Assembly: GCA_903832295.1 (NCBI GenBank)
Contig: CAILAZ010000093.1
Coordinates: 16,874-80,873 of the forward strand
Length of the DNA stretch: 64,000 bases
Direction of reading: 5' to 3'
Source of the DNA: an uncultured Acidobacteriota bacterium
GTDB lineage: Bacteria; Acidobacteriota; Terriglobia; Terriglobales; Acidobacteriaceae
Of the stretch, positions 46,231-54,330 are shown piece after piece. The notes under the pieces are model-generated. The model was not told where the DNA came from, ran no database searches, and worked only from the letters and a program-made list of their open reading frames with translations. The position numbers were made by a program, and so were the translations under genes. Numbering within the stretch: position 1 is the first letter of the stretch; the number at the start of each line of letters is the position of its first letter.

Positions 46231-48207
46231 CTACTTCTTCTTTCCCGCCTTCTTCTTCGCGGCAGGCTTTGCGGCCGCCTTCTTTGGAGCCGGTTTTGCC
46301 GCCGACTTACCGGTGACTTTTGCCACGGCCTTCACCGGTTTTCCCACGGGCTTCGCCGCAACTCTTGCCGGAGCCGCTTTCCCCGGCGCATTCTTTGCGA
46401 CCACGGGGGCAGTCTTCGCGGCAACTGCCTTCACCGGCGCAGCCTTTGCCGATACCACCTTTACCGGGATAGCCTTGGCCGTCACCTTTACCGCCGTCTC
46501 CAAGGGTGCCTTTGCCGGAGCTTTTCCGGGCTTCTCGGCCACCCTCGCTTCGGGCTTGGCCTCCGCGGGTTTCGCAGCATCACTCTCGCTCGCCACCGCC
46601 GAAGCTGAGTTCGCCGCCACCGCCTTGCCCTTCGGGTTCACCACCGTCGGGATGGGAGCCATACCCTCGACTCCCACTGCGCCCAGTTGCCGCAGCAGCA
46701 CCTGTCGAATCCCGTCCAGCGGAGCCGGTTTGTTGGTCCAGATTTCAAATTGCCGCGCCGCCTGGTGCACGAACATCTCTGCCCCGCTGATCGTCCCGCA
46801 GCCCTTTGCCTGAGCCAGCTTGATCAGGCGCGTCTCAATCGGGTTATAAACCGAATCGAACACCCACACCGTATTGATCTCGTTCTCCTCCAGTGGAGTG
46901 TTCTTGTCCGGACTCAGTCCCACTGGCGTTGCATTGAAGATCACGTCAAAACTCAACTTGGGCAGTTCACTCCGCTTCACTATCTTCGCCCCGGACTGTT
47001 TTGCCAGCGTCTGTGCCCGTGCCGGAGTCCGGTTCAGGATTGATACATCCGCGCCCTTGTCCCGCAGGCTGAAGACGGCAGCCCGTGCCGCTCCTCCCGC
47101 GCCCAGCACCAGTACCCGCGCTCCCTGGAGTGTCACCCGCGACTCCAGCGCCGCAATAATTCCATAGACGTCTGTGTTGAATCCGAACAGACCGCCGTCT
47201 TTGCCGCGCACAATCGTATTGCAGGCACCCGTCTTCTGGGTCAACACGTCGCTATTGTCCAGGTGCTCCACCACCGCTTCCTTGTAGGGAATGGTGATGC
47301 TGGCTCCGTTCAGCGGCAGGTCGGTAATAGTGGAAAGCAGGTCTTCCAGCGTTTTGGCGTGCAGCGGCAGATACACCGCGTTCACATTCTCCCGCCGGAA
47401 GGCAGAATTCATAACCCACGGTGACATCGAGTGCGCAATCGGATCTCCTGCCACCCCATACACCTTCGTAACCGGCTCAATCTGCTCTACCCGGTAGAAG
47501 TCCCGCAGTTCGCGGTAGGTCGGTTGCCCCGGCGCTGTCTCCTTGCCTTGTCCGGCGGAGCCAAAAGTAAACGCTGCACCGGCCCGAATGCTCAACACCC
47601 GGCTCAGCATCCCCTGTTCTCCCATGCACATGCCTACCATCGGGTATTCGGAGCCGTGCTCCTCCAGAAAGCGGATCATCGCCACATTGTCATGCAGGCT
47701 GTTCGCCGTCCCTGCCACCTTGTAAAAATCAGCGGGATAGATCCGCATCCGCGCGAAAGTCTCTTCCAGCTTCGCAGTCGTCTTGAAATCATGGCTGGAT
47801 AGCACAATGGCAGCCCTTGCCCGCAGCTCTTCCCAGGCCGCCGCCGTCATGGTGGAGGCTGTTTCAATCTCCACATCCAGCGCATGGCAACCAGCTTCGG
47901 CGGCTTTTCGCAGAATCTCCAGCTCGGCTTCCACAGAACCGGCAAAATTGCCCCCGGCGGCTTTCCGCCGGCAGGTCGCAATCACCACCCCGTCTGGACG
48001 TAACTCTATGAGCCGTCGCAGCCGAGGCAGCGCGAGGACCGGGTTCTTCAGGGAGTCGAGCCGAAGCTCAATCAGCGAGTTTTCGCGCAAAACCGCTTCC
48101 GCTTTGTCCAGCAATTCGGCGGCGTCGGTGCCCGTAATCGCAACGCAAATCCGCGGTATGCGAAGGCGCAGGGAGCGTGCAGCGTAATTCATCGGTGGAA
48201 CAGTCAT
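46231..48207 (-). CDS. aroDE: Bifunctional 3-dehydroquinate dehydratase/shikimate dehydrogenase with basic C-terminal tail
   Basis: Fused enzyme for steps 3 and 4 of the shikimate pathway (about 658 residues). The first domain (about 1-230) is a type I dehydroquinase with EIELRLDSL-like, SSHDFKTT (His) and YKVAGTANSLHDN (Schiff-base Lys). The second domain (about 245-515) is shikimate dehydrogenase with SMSPWVMNSAF, NGASITIPYKE (catalytic Lys), GAGGAARA (NADP site) and FNATPVGL. The last 137 residues are unlike any AroE: almost only Ala, Lys, Pro and Val, ending KKKAGKKK, resembling histone H1 tails. The start is uncertain (ATG at 48207 or 48192); neither has a strong Shine-Dalgarno sequence. 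Confidence 0.92.
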   Translation of the reverse strand: MTVPPMNYAARSLRLRIPRICVAITGTDAAELLDKAEAVLRENSLIELRLDSLKNPVLALPRLRRLIELRPDGVVIATCRRKAAGGNFAGSVEAELEILRKAAEAGCHALDVEIETASTMTAAAWEELRARAAIVLSSHDFKTTAKLEETFARMRIYPADFYKVAGTANSLHDNVAMIRFLEEHGSEYPMVGMCMGEQGMLSRVLSIRAGAAFTFGSAGQGKETAPGQPTYRELRDFYRVEQIEPVTKVYGVAGDPIAHSMSPWVMNSAFRRENVNAVYLPLHAKTLEDLLSTITDLPLNGASITIPYKEAVVEHLDNSDVLTQKTGACNTIVRGKDGGLFGFNTDVYGIIAALESRVTLQGARVLVLGAGGAARAAVFSLRDKGADVSILNRTPARAQTLAKQSGAKIVKRSELPKLSFDVIFNATPVGLSPDKNTPLEENEINTVWVFDSVYNPIETRLIKLAQAKGCGTISGAEMFVHQAARQFEIWTNKPAPLDGIRQVLLRQLGAVGVEGMAPIPTVVNPKGKAVAANSASAVASESDAAKPAEAKPEARVAEKPGKAPAKAPLETAVKVTAKAIPVKVVSAKAAPVKAVAAKTAPVVAKNAPGKAAPARVAAKPVGKPVKAVAKVTGKSAAKPAPKKAAAKPAAKKKAGKKK

Positions 48208-48421
48208 TTGTGGGCAAATGGTAATGATGCGCTCGGCAGGTTGCAATGCCTGAATTCACTTTTCCTGTATAAAAGTTCGGAATAGGCCGGAAGTACCCTT
48301 TCAGTCACCCACTTGAACCATCGTCACTTGACCCCTGAACACCTCTTTGTTAGCTTCCGGATAACATCTGTCACCGCACCATTCTGGCAGGCGCCGCTCA
48401 GCGGCTGAATCGAGAGCGCGG

Positions 48422-49438
48422 ATGAAACGCCTTTTAATTGCAATATCTTTGCTGACTGCCACCCTTTTTGCGCAGCCCGCCCCTGCCCCGGGACTTTCCG
48501 TAGCCGCCTCGCCCGCCAACGGTCCCAGCTACAGCCAGATGTACTGCTCCGGATTTATCACCTCGGAAAAACTCCCGCGAACAAATTTCGTCCTTGGATC
48601 CAAGGAAAGCCCTCACGAGGACCGTTTTCCCGGACGCTCCCAGCTCTTTCTCGGCGGTCCCGCCCTCAAGAGGGGTGAGACTTACAGCATCGTGCGCCAG
48701 GTGGAAGATCCCAATCGCGAGGACTCCTCCCCGGAGCAGCGCAGAAAGCTCGCACGCATCGGAGCCCTTTATCAGGAGATCGGTTGGGTCACCGTCCGCG
48801 CCGTCGAGAACGGCGTTGCCGTAGCTTCCTTTGACTTCGCCTGTGACACCGCAACTCGTGGCGACCTCATCATCGCCTTCCGTGAAAAGCCGCCCGTTGC
48901 CTTTCGCCGGGTAGATGCGCCCATCAACTCCTTCCTTCCCAATCTGCAAGCCGTCCGAGGACACATTCTCGGCTCCAGGGACTTCGTCGGCCTTCTCGGC
49001 ACCGGGCAGATCGTCTATACCGATTTCGGCAGTGCCAAGGGCGCCAAGCCCGGCGACTATCTCCTCGTCTTCCGCGGCTATTCAGAAGGCGATTTGAACA
49101 AGATCGATCGCGCCTCCGAACGCCTGCCCAAAGGCCAGGAAGACACCGCGGTCAGGCCCGCCAAGGTCCGTCCGGATGCCGAAGCAGCGGCCCCGCATCG
49201 TGTCCTCGGGGAACTTCTCGTCCTTGACGTTACTTCCGCCTCCTCCACTGCCGTCATCACCCGGGCCATCTCTGAGATGGAGCTCGGCGATGCCGTCCAA
49301 AGCGAAGAAGCCTCTGCCGCCACCGCCACGGGCGCCGCTCCTGAAACCTGCCGTCCTGCCTCACGCCTTCGCCGCATGTTGTTTCCCGGCCATGGCTGTC
49401 AGTCGCCCAAACCCGCCCACGCGGAGGACAAGCCCTGA
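48422..49438 (+). CDS. Exported protein of unknown function
   Basis: A 338-residue protein with a signal peptide (MKRLLIAISLLTATLFAQ). The mature part has a beta-rich region (residues 30-230) with GPALKRGETYSIVRQVED and RDFVGLLGTGQIVYTDFGSAKGAKPGDYLLVFR, the latter resembling the repeated structural blocks of FlgT-like or SH3-like periplasmic domains. The C-terminal 40 residues are Ala/Pro/Cys-rich and charged, with two Cys near the end. I cannot assign a family. It is transcribed away from aroDE and ends at a terminator. Confidence 0.65.
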   Translation: MKRLLIAISLLTATLFAQPAPAPGLSVAASPANGPSYSQMYCSGFITSEKLPRTNFVLGSKESPHEDRFPGRSQLFLGGPALKRGETYSIVRQVEDPNREDSSPEQRRKLARIGALYQEIGWVTVRAVENGVAVASFDFACDTATRGDLIIAFREKPPVAFRRVDAPINSFLPNLQAVRGHILGSRDFVGLLGTGQIVYTDFGSAKGAKPGDYLLVFRGYSEGDLNKIDRASERLPKGQEDTAVRPAKVRPDAEAAAPHRVLGELLVLDVTSASSTAVITRAISEMELGDAVQSEEASAATATGAAPETCRPASRLRRMLFPGHGCQSPKPAHAEDKP

Positions 49439-49473
49439 GGTCAGCTCGCTGATCCGGTGCTTCCAATAGAAGA

Positions 49474-49496
49474 AGCCGGGGCATTTCGCCCCGGCT
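49474..49496. terminator. Bidirectional terminator between convergent genes
   Basis: AGCCGGGGC and GCCCCGGCT form a 9-bp stem with an ATTTC loop between stops at 49438 (plus) and 49524 (minus). Confidence 0.7.
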
Positions 49497-49523
49497 CACC
49501 AGATCCCGAACACTCTTGCCCGG

Positions 49524-50099
49524 CTACTCCCGCAGACTTTCACCCGGTGTGCTTTCGCCAAAAACTTCAGCCGTGAAGGCTTCCAGCTTCGCTCCCTGCT
49601 TCCAGCTATCCGGAGCTAATCCGGCTTTCCTGCACGTCTGCGCCAGAAACGTCTCCCGGTCCCAGCCACACTCGGTAGCTACTTGCGGAAGCAGCAGTCC
49701 CTGCCGTCCCTGGTAGCTCACCATCAGCCCGTGCCGCCCCACCACTACGTCCTCCGGCGAAATTGCAACCATCGGAGTCAGCACGCTGATCTCCAGTTGC
49801 AGCGCATCCAGTTCAGCCGTCGTCACCGGAGGAAACCTGGTATCCTCCACCGACGCCGCCCGCGCCATCTCCCGCACAATCACGTTCAGCGGAGCAACTG
49901 CCGCAATCGTGCCAATGCAGCCGCGCAGCGCTCCATTCTCGTGCAGCGTCACAAACGCGCCTCGCGCCTCGCGCAGATGCGTCTCGGCCGCTGGTTCGCG
50001 GAGCGCCTCTCCGGTCACTGCCGCTCGTATGCTCATATGCGCCAGCCTCAGCAGCCAGCGCCGTTCTTCAGGGGAATATTCAGCAGGGAAGTTCGTCAT
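49524..50099 (-). CDS. AMMECR1-domain protein
   Basis: A 191-residue protein of the AMMECR1 family (AmmeMemoRadiSam protein A). The core signature appears as GAFVTLHENGALRGCIGTI (near residue 48), followed by ASVEDTRFPPVTTAEL and LEISVLTPM. The Cys in LRGCIG is the conserved one. In many genomes it sits next to MEMO1-like and radical-SAM partners; neither is in this window. Its function is still not known. It starts 30 bases after pgsA and likely shares its transcript. Confidence 0.9.
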   Translation of the reverse strand: MTNFPAEYSPEERRWLLRLAHMSIRAAVTGEALREPAAETHLREARGAFVTLHENGALRGCIGTIAAVAPLNVIVREMARAASVEDTRFPPVTTAELDALQLEISVLTPMVAISPEDVVVGRHGLMVSYQGRQGLLLPQVATECGWDRETFLAQTCRKAGLAPDSWKQGAKLEAFTAEVFGESTPGESLRE

Positions 50100-50129
50100 C
50101 TCGGCTCTCTCTGCGTCGTCACAGAATTG

Positions 50130-50777
50130 CTATTGCGCTCGTACGTTCTCGTCACCCGGCCGGTGCAGCACAAACGGTGCGGGATTTGGGCGTCTGCTCT
50201 GCTTCGACGCCTCTGTCCAGAATGCGCGGAAGTAAGCCGATGCGGAAAGCAGTGACATTGCCAGCAGCAGCCAGATGCTCCCCACCGCAATCGCCGTGCC
50301 CGGAAGCTTTACTCCCTCTACCATCCACACGGGCCATCCGTGGGCCAGCAGCACCGCGGTCACCGCAATGATCTGGAGCAGTGTTTTAATCTTCCCAATC
50401 TCCCGCACTCGCAGCGTCATTCCTTCCTGCACCGCCACTGAGCACAGTCCCGTCACCAGGAATTCGCGTCCTACGATCAGTACTGCAATCCACCCCGGCA
50501 CCAGCTCTGGCGCAAATCGCACCAGCGCCGTGAACGCCGCTGAAACCAGCAGCTTGTCTGCCAGCGGAGACAGCAGCATTCCCAGCGTTGTTACCTGCCG
50601 GGTGCGCCGCGCCAGGTAGCCATCCACGCCATCTGTCAAGGAAGCAAGCAGAAACACTGCCGCGGCCAGCAATTCCACTCTGCCGTGCATGGCATCGAAG
50701 CGTCTGCTCGCGACAATCCAGAGAAATACCGGTACACACCCAATGCGTGCAAGCGTGATGGAGTTAGGTAGATTCAC
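50130..50777 (-). CDS. pgsA: CDP-alcohol phosphatidyltransferase, PgsA-like
   Basis: Inner-membrane enzyme of phosphatidylglycerol synthesis: transfers phosphatidyl from CDP-diacylglycerol to glycerol-3-phosphate. The 215-residue protein begins MNLPNSITLARIG, has several membrane helices, and contains the CDP-alcohol phosphotransferase motif in DGVDGYLARR...LGMLLSPLADK. One catalytic-motif Asp (in the usual GxxxDxxxD) is Ser here (LLSPLAD), which is unusual. The start is GTG at 50777. If the change is real, activity could be altered or the enzyme could use a different substrate. Confidence 0.85.
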   Translation of the reverse strand: MNLPNSITLARIGCVPVFLWIVASRRFDAMHGRVELLAAAVFLLASLTDGVDGYLARRTRQVTTLGMLLSPLADKLLVSAAFTALVRFAPELVPGWIAVLIVGREFLVTGLCSVAVQEGMTLRVREIGKIKTLLQIIAVTAVLLAHGWPVWMVEGVKLPGTAIAVGSIWLLLAMSLLSASAYFRAFWTEASKQSRRPNPAPFVLHRPGDENVRAQ

Positions 50778-50890
50778 GAATCAGACACACCGCTGTTCTG
50801 CCGTCAGCGTTCGGTTATGCGGCCTGCCTCTGCCGCTTTCCAGGCGCACTGGCTCAAGGCTTCGCGCAAGATTTGTTCAGCAGCGCCGGA

Positions 50891-51226
50891 TTAGCTCTCG
50901 GGTGTGGCGGTCGAGCTCGCTTCCGCGGCTGCGGCCTGTGGCTTCTCGCTGTCGTGATTCACCATGTCCTTCAATTCCTTGCTCGGCTTGAAGAACGGAA
51001 TCTTCTTCGGTGGAACTTCCACCCGGTCTCCGGTCTTGGGATTGCGTCCAACGCGTGGCTTGCGCTGCCGGGTACGGAAGCTGCCAAAGCCACGAATCTC
51101 GATCTTGTCTCCGGTGCGCAGAGCACGCACCACGCTGTCGAAGATCGTCTCCACAATGACTTCGCTGTCCTTGCGGGTCAACTCGGCCAGTCGCGAAACT
51201 TCTTCGATGAGATCGGCTTTCGTCAT
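50891..51226 (-). CDS. HU/IHF-family DNA-binding protein
   Basis: A 111-residue nucleoid protein. It begins MTKADLIEEVSRLAELTRKD, has the beta-arm GFGSFRTRQRKPRVGRNPKTGD with the DNA-bending Pro region, and FFKPSKELKD at the end of the core. The last 20 residues are an Ala/Ser/Thr-rich tail. The pattern is closest to IHF-beta or HU-like proteins. The ATG at 51226 is used; the open frame starts 54 bases earlier. Confidence 0.93.
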   Translation of the reverse strand: MTKADLIEEVSRLAELTRKDSEVIVETIFDSVVRALRTGDKIEIRGFGSFRTRQRKPRVGRNPKTGDRVEVPPKKIPFFKPSKELKDMVNHDSEKPQAAAAEASSTATPES

Positions 51227-51372
51227 GTCGTTGTTTCTCCCTGTCAGCGAATTTCTTGCGTCTCGCCTGGCTACAAACAAAGGTTAAAACGTTGGCAAAT
51301 GGGAGTTTACCATGCCTAAAGCAAAAAACAGTAGGGGATGGTGCCTGCCAGCTAACACTATTCTCGTTCCGC

Positions 51373-52275
51373 TCACTTCCCGAATAGCCGCCCCAGGAAG
51401 CTCCCAAACCGGTGCAACAGGCCCTCCTTCTTCTCCACCGGCTTCCCCGGCTGCTTTGCCACCGGTGCGCTCACTTTGGGCAGCAAAGCCAGGGCCAGCG
51501 CGGAATTGTCCACAGAAACCGAGAGCCGTGCCACCGAAGCGTAATAGTCCTGCGCCACCTCGCTACCCCGATAGACAAAGCTGCTGTTCACCTCAAGATG
51601 CGGCTCCGCCTCTTTTTGCGAGGCTTGCACCACTGGCGCAGGCTCCTTTGCTGCTGCCGCGGGTGCTTCCGTGCGCTCTTTTTCCGCGCGCGGCTCGGCC
51701 TTCACCGCTGGGCATCCGCACATCGCCGGAGCCTCAGTCGCCCCAGCCACACTGCCCCCGCGGAACAGCACGCTCTTGCCCGGGGAAAGCTGGTAGGACT
51801 CCGTTCCCATCATTTCTGCGACAAAAACCGCCGCATCGTTGCCTGGCAGGGAACGCATGCACGTGTCGCCGGACGGCGCCACCGAAATTGCCAGGTGGAA
51901 ATTGCCGGGGCTGATCAACTGCATCCTGAAGTCCGGTGTCACCAGCGTGTCCGCCGACGTTTGCAAACCGTAGTTCAGCTCCATCGAGCCCGCGTTCAGT
52001 CCCAATACCAGGGCTTTGCCGTCCGCGTCCGTGCTTAATGACAGGTTTGTCTTCGGGCAGATCCGCAACTCGCCGCCGCGTTCCAGCTTCAGCAGCGCGG
52101 CTCCGTCTCCCGCCGAAACCTGCGAACCGCTCAGCACCCGCGTGCCGTTGCCAGACAGAGCTACCGAGCCGCGCACGCTTGCGTCGCTCGCAAAAACTTC
52201 CCCGATTGCATTCTGTGCGTGCAGCGCTCCGGGTAGTATCAGGGCAAACCCGAGCGCCAGGATAGGCTTCTTCAC
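51373..52275 (-). CDS. Exported FecR-like domain protein
   Basis: A 300-residue protein with a signal peptide (MKKPILALGFALILPGALHAQ), then a FecR-like beta-sandwich (about 35-150) with LSGSQVSAGDGAALLKLERGGELRICPKTNLSLS and a following Cys pair (CMRS; CGCPA near residue 190). A charged Ala/Glu/Lys segment (190-225) leads to a C-terminal part with KLSVSVDNSALALALLPKV-like sequence. FecR-domain proteins of this sort are common in Acidobacteriota; function is unknown. The start is GTG at 52275. Confidence 0.65.
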   Translation of the reverse strand: MKKPILALGFALILPGALHAQNAIGEVFASDASVRGSVALSGNGTRVLSGSQVSAGDGAALLKLERGGELRICPKTNLSLSTDADGKALVLGLNAGSMELNYGLQTSADTLVTPDFRMQLISPGNFHLAISVAPSGDTCMRSLPGNDAAVFVAEMMGTESYQLSPGKSVLFRGGSVAGATEAPAMCGCPAVKAEPRAEKERTEAPAAAAKEPAPVVQASQKEAEPHLEVNSSFVYRGSEVAQDYYASVARLSVSVDNSALALALLPKVSAPVAKQPGKPVEKKEGLLHRFGSFLGRLFGK

Positions 52276-52330
52276 GATTGAGCTATTGAATCACAGTGCG
52301 GGCATTCCGTCTTCATTCACCGGGAAATTC

Positions 52331-52672
52331 TCAAATACCCATCTCGTCGTCGTCGCTCTTGAAATCATAGCTGTCAATGGCTGCCGCAATCGCAAAGCGG
52401 CCCTTCTCCTCGCCTTCCACTCGTACCACCTTGCCGTGGCAGTGCACCGTCAGCGGTTCTGTCATCGTGACTTCCACCGGCAGTGTCAGCGTAAATTCGA
52501 TTCGAGATTCCTTCTTCATTGGCGAGTTGCAGTAGAAGCAAATCCCATGGGAACTTACGTCGCGGCTCTTCGCCGCCGCCTCCACCGCATCCCCGGGGGC
52601 GGTCACCACGATCGGCAGTTGCAGAGCAAACCGCCGGCTGGCCCGCCTTTCCTGTGCGGCTTTATCATCCAT
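52331..52672 (-). CDS. PilZ-domain cyclic-di-GMP-binding protein
   Basis: A 113-residue protein consisting of one PilZ domain. It has ERRASRRF near residue 9 (the RxxxR motif) and DVSSHGICF near 38 (the DxSxxG motif), the two features that bind cyclic di-GMP. No other domain is attached, so it probably acts as a stand-alone receptor that binds a partner. A diguanylate cyclase is encoded 9 kb away in this window. Confidence 0.88.
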   Translation of the reverse strand: MDDKAAQERRASRRFALQLPIVVTAPGDAVEAAAKSRDVSSHGICFYCNSPMKKESRIEFTLTLPVEVTMTEPLTVHCHGKVVRVEGEEKGRFAIAAAIDSYDFKSDDDEMGI

Positions 52673-53011
52673 GGCACAACTCCTTCGCTACTACCTTACG
52701 TTCACCCTTACCCGTGTCAAGTCAGTAGTTCACGGGAAATCCGCGATTTCGTAACCTCCATTCCCGATCTCTGGGCTGTTCCAGTTCAAAACCCCCTTAT
52801 CTGTCAGCTCTTTGCCACCACCTCTCCCATTCCTGCACCTGCAGGTACATAGGCCTTCTGTAACCTGTTCCGCCTCATCTTCTCACCCCATTTCCTTCTT
52901 CCGTTGAGGCACGATAGCCGGTGGCATATACTTTTCTGGCTACTTCTCTCGTTCAATAATGGAGCCAGAGTCGTTTGGCACTTTGAATTTGCACTCATTC
53001 AGCAGGGGCGC
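52673..53011. other. Intergenic region upstream of the MBL-fold hydrolase
   Basis: No gene in 339 bases, although the hydrolase frame extends to 52904 without similarity. It holds the strong promoter at 52904-52932 and the divergent promoter of the PilZ gene. Composition is pyrimidine-rich on the plus strand from 52790 to 52905. Confidence 0.5.
52904..52932 (+). promoter_or_regulatory. Sigma-70-type promoter of the MBL-fold hydrolase gene
   Basis: TTGAGG (52904-52909), a 17-base spacer and TATACT (52927-52932): 4 of 6 and 5 of 6 consensus matches, about 80 bases before the ATG at 53012. Confidence 0.6.
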
Positions 53012-53830
53012 ATGCAAATCAGGTTCTGGGGCGTTCGCGGCTCAACTCCAACTCCGCAATTGGAAAACATGCTCTATGGTGGCAACACCCCCTGCGTGGA
53101 AGTCCGCGTCAATGACCATATCTACGTCTTTGATTGCGGCACCGGCTTCCGCAATCTTGGCAAGAGCCTCATGCAGGAGCGCGGAAACACTCCCATCTAC
53201 GCTCACGTTTTTCTCTCCCACTTTCACTGGGACCACATCCAGGGCATCCCTTTCTTCCAGCCCCTCTATGAAAATCCCGACAACTATTTTTTCTTCCACT
53301 CCTCCAGCCGCACCCGCGGGCTCCAGCGCGCCATTGAGGATCAGATGGTCGATCCCTATTTCCCCGTGGATATGAGTGAGATGGCCGCGCACTGCAACTT
53401 CTTTGACATGGATGAGGAGCGCGTTGCCTTTGACGATTGCATCGTTCAATCCATGTGGCTCAATCATCCCCAGGGATGTCTCGGTTTCCGCCTTGAAACC
53501 GACAACGGAATCCTCGCCTACTGCACGGACACCGAACCCGGCCATCCCGTCTATGATCGCAACGTCCGCAAGCTCGCTGAGAACGCGGATGTCCTCATCT
53601 ATGACGCCCAGTACCTTCCCGCCGAATATGAAGACAAGCGCCGCGGCTGGGGACACAGTCACTGGCGTGAAGCGGTCAGTGTTGCGATCGAAGCCGGAGC
53701 CAAGGAACTCGTCCTCTATCACCATGACCCGGATCACGACGACGTCTGCCTGGACGCCATCGTTCAGGCAGCCTCCCAGCTCTATCCCCGCGTCCGCGCC
53801 GCCCGCGAAGGGGACGTCATCAGCATCTGA
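53012..53830 (+). CDS. MBL-fold metallo-hydrolase
   Basis: A 272-residue metallo-beta-lactamase-fold enzyme. It starts MQIRFWGVRGSTPTP, has FLSHFHWDHIQGIPFF (HxHxDH motif, near residue 70), an Asp ligand in YCTDTEPG and the final His in LVLYHHDPDHDD. It resembles the phosphodiesterase-like MBL proteins sometimes paired with cyclic-nucleotide signalling, but the substrate is unknown. The ATG at 53012, with AGGGGCG upstream, is preferred to the earlier frame opening. Confidence 0.87.
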   Translation: MQIRFWGVRGSTPTPQLENMLYGGNTPCVEVRVNDHIYVFDCGTGFRNLGKSLMQERGNTPIYAHVFLSHFHWDHIQGIPFFQPLYENPDNYFFFHSSSRTRGLQRAIEDQMVDPYFPVDMSEMAAHCNFFDMDEERVAFDDCIVQSMWLNHPQGCLGFRLETDNGILAYCTDTEPGHPVYDRNVRKLAENADVLIYDAQYLPAEYEDKRRGWGHSHWREAVSVAIEAGAKELVLYHHDPDHDDVCLDAIVQAASQLYPRVRAAREGDVISI

Positions 53831-53958
53831 TCCGGCGGAACTCTGTTTCCATCCGCCGTTCCATCCCTATCCTCGCTGTGATAAATTAAACGGTTTACTC
53901 GTGCATCTTTTTCACCGCACGGGCGACCGCCATTTTACGGCGCGCAGGAGCATCGTTC

Positions 53959-54330
53959 TTGGAAAACCGCAGTGCACAGCACCATAAGGATCGCCTCATT
54001 GAGGCGATTAAAGAAGAACTCGTCATCATCGTCACCGGGGAGCTCTCCGATCCGCGCGTCGGACTCGTAACCGTCAATGAAGTCATCATGGCCCCCGGCG
54101 GAAAAGCCGCTCGCGTCTATGTCGCCGTCGAAGGCGATGATAAGGAGCAGAAGGACTGCATTACCGCGCTTAATGATGCCGTGGGCTTCATCCGGCACCA
54201 GCTCGCAGATTCGCTCAGCCTCCGTATCGCTCCAGACATCCACTTCGTCCTCGACAGCTCCGGCAAGTACGGTGCGCGCATTGATGAGCTTCTCCATCGC
54301 ATCGACAAGCGGGGCAAAAAGAAATCCTGA
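53959..54330 (+). CDS. rbfA: Ribosome-binding factor A
   Basis: Small-subunit maturation factor that binds near the 5' end of 16S rRNA. The 123-residue protein has HHKDRLIEAIKEELVIIVTGELSDPRVGLVTVNEV and AARVYVAVEGDD, with the KH-like fold and C-terminal LRIAPDIHFVLDSS. The start is TTG at 53959, supported by AGGAG eight bases upstream. The usual neighbours infB and nusA are not here; nrnA overlaps its stop codon, as in many bacteria. Confidence 0.92.
   Translation: MENRSAQHHKDRLIEAIKEELVIIVTGELSDPRVGLVTVNEVIMAPGGKAARVYVAVEGDDKEQKDCITALNDAVGFIRHQLADSLSLRIAPDIHFVLDSSGKYGARIDELLHRIDKRGKKKS

Noticed and set aside
46211..46813. A 200-residue Ala/Phe/Gly-rich plus-strand frame that looks like a hydrophobic membrane protein
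   Set aside because: It is the reverse complement of the Lys/Ala-rich AroDE tail, which explains the Phe/Ala/Gly repeats.
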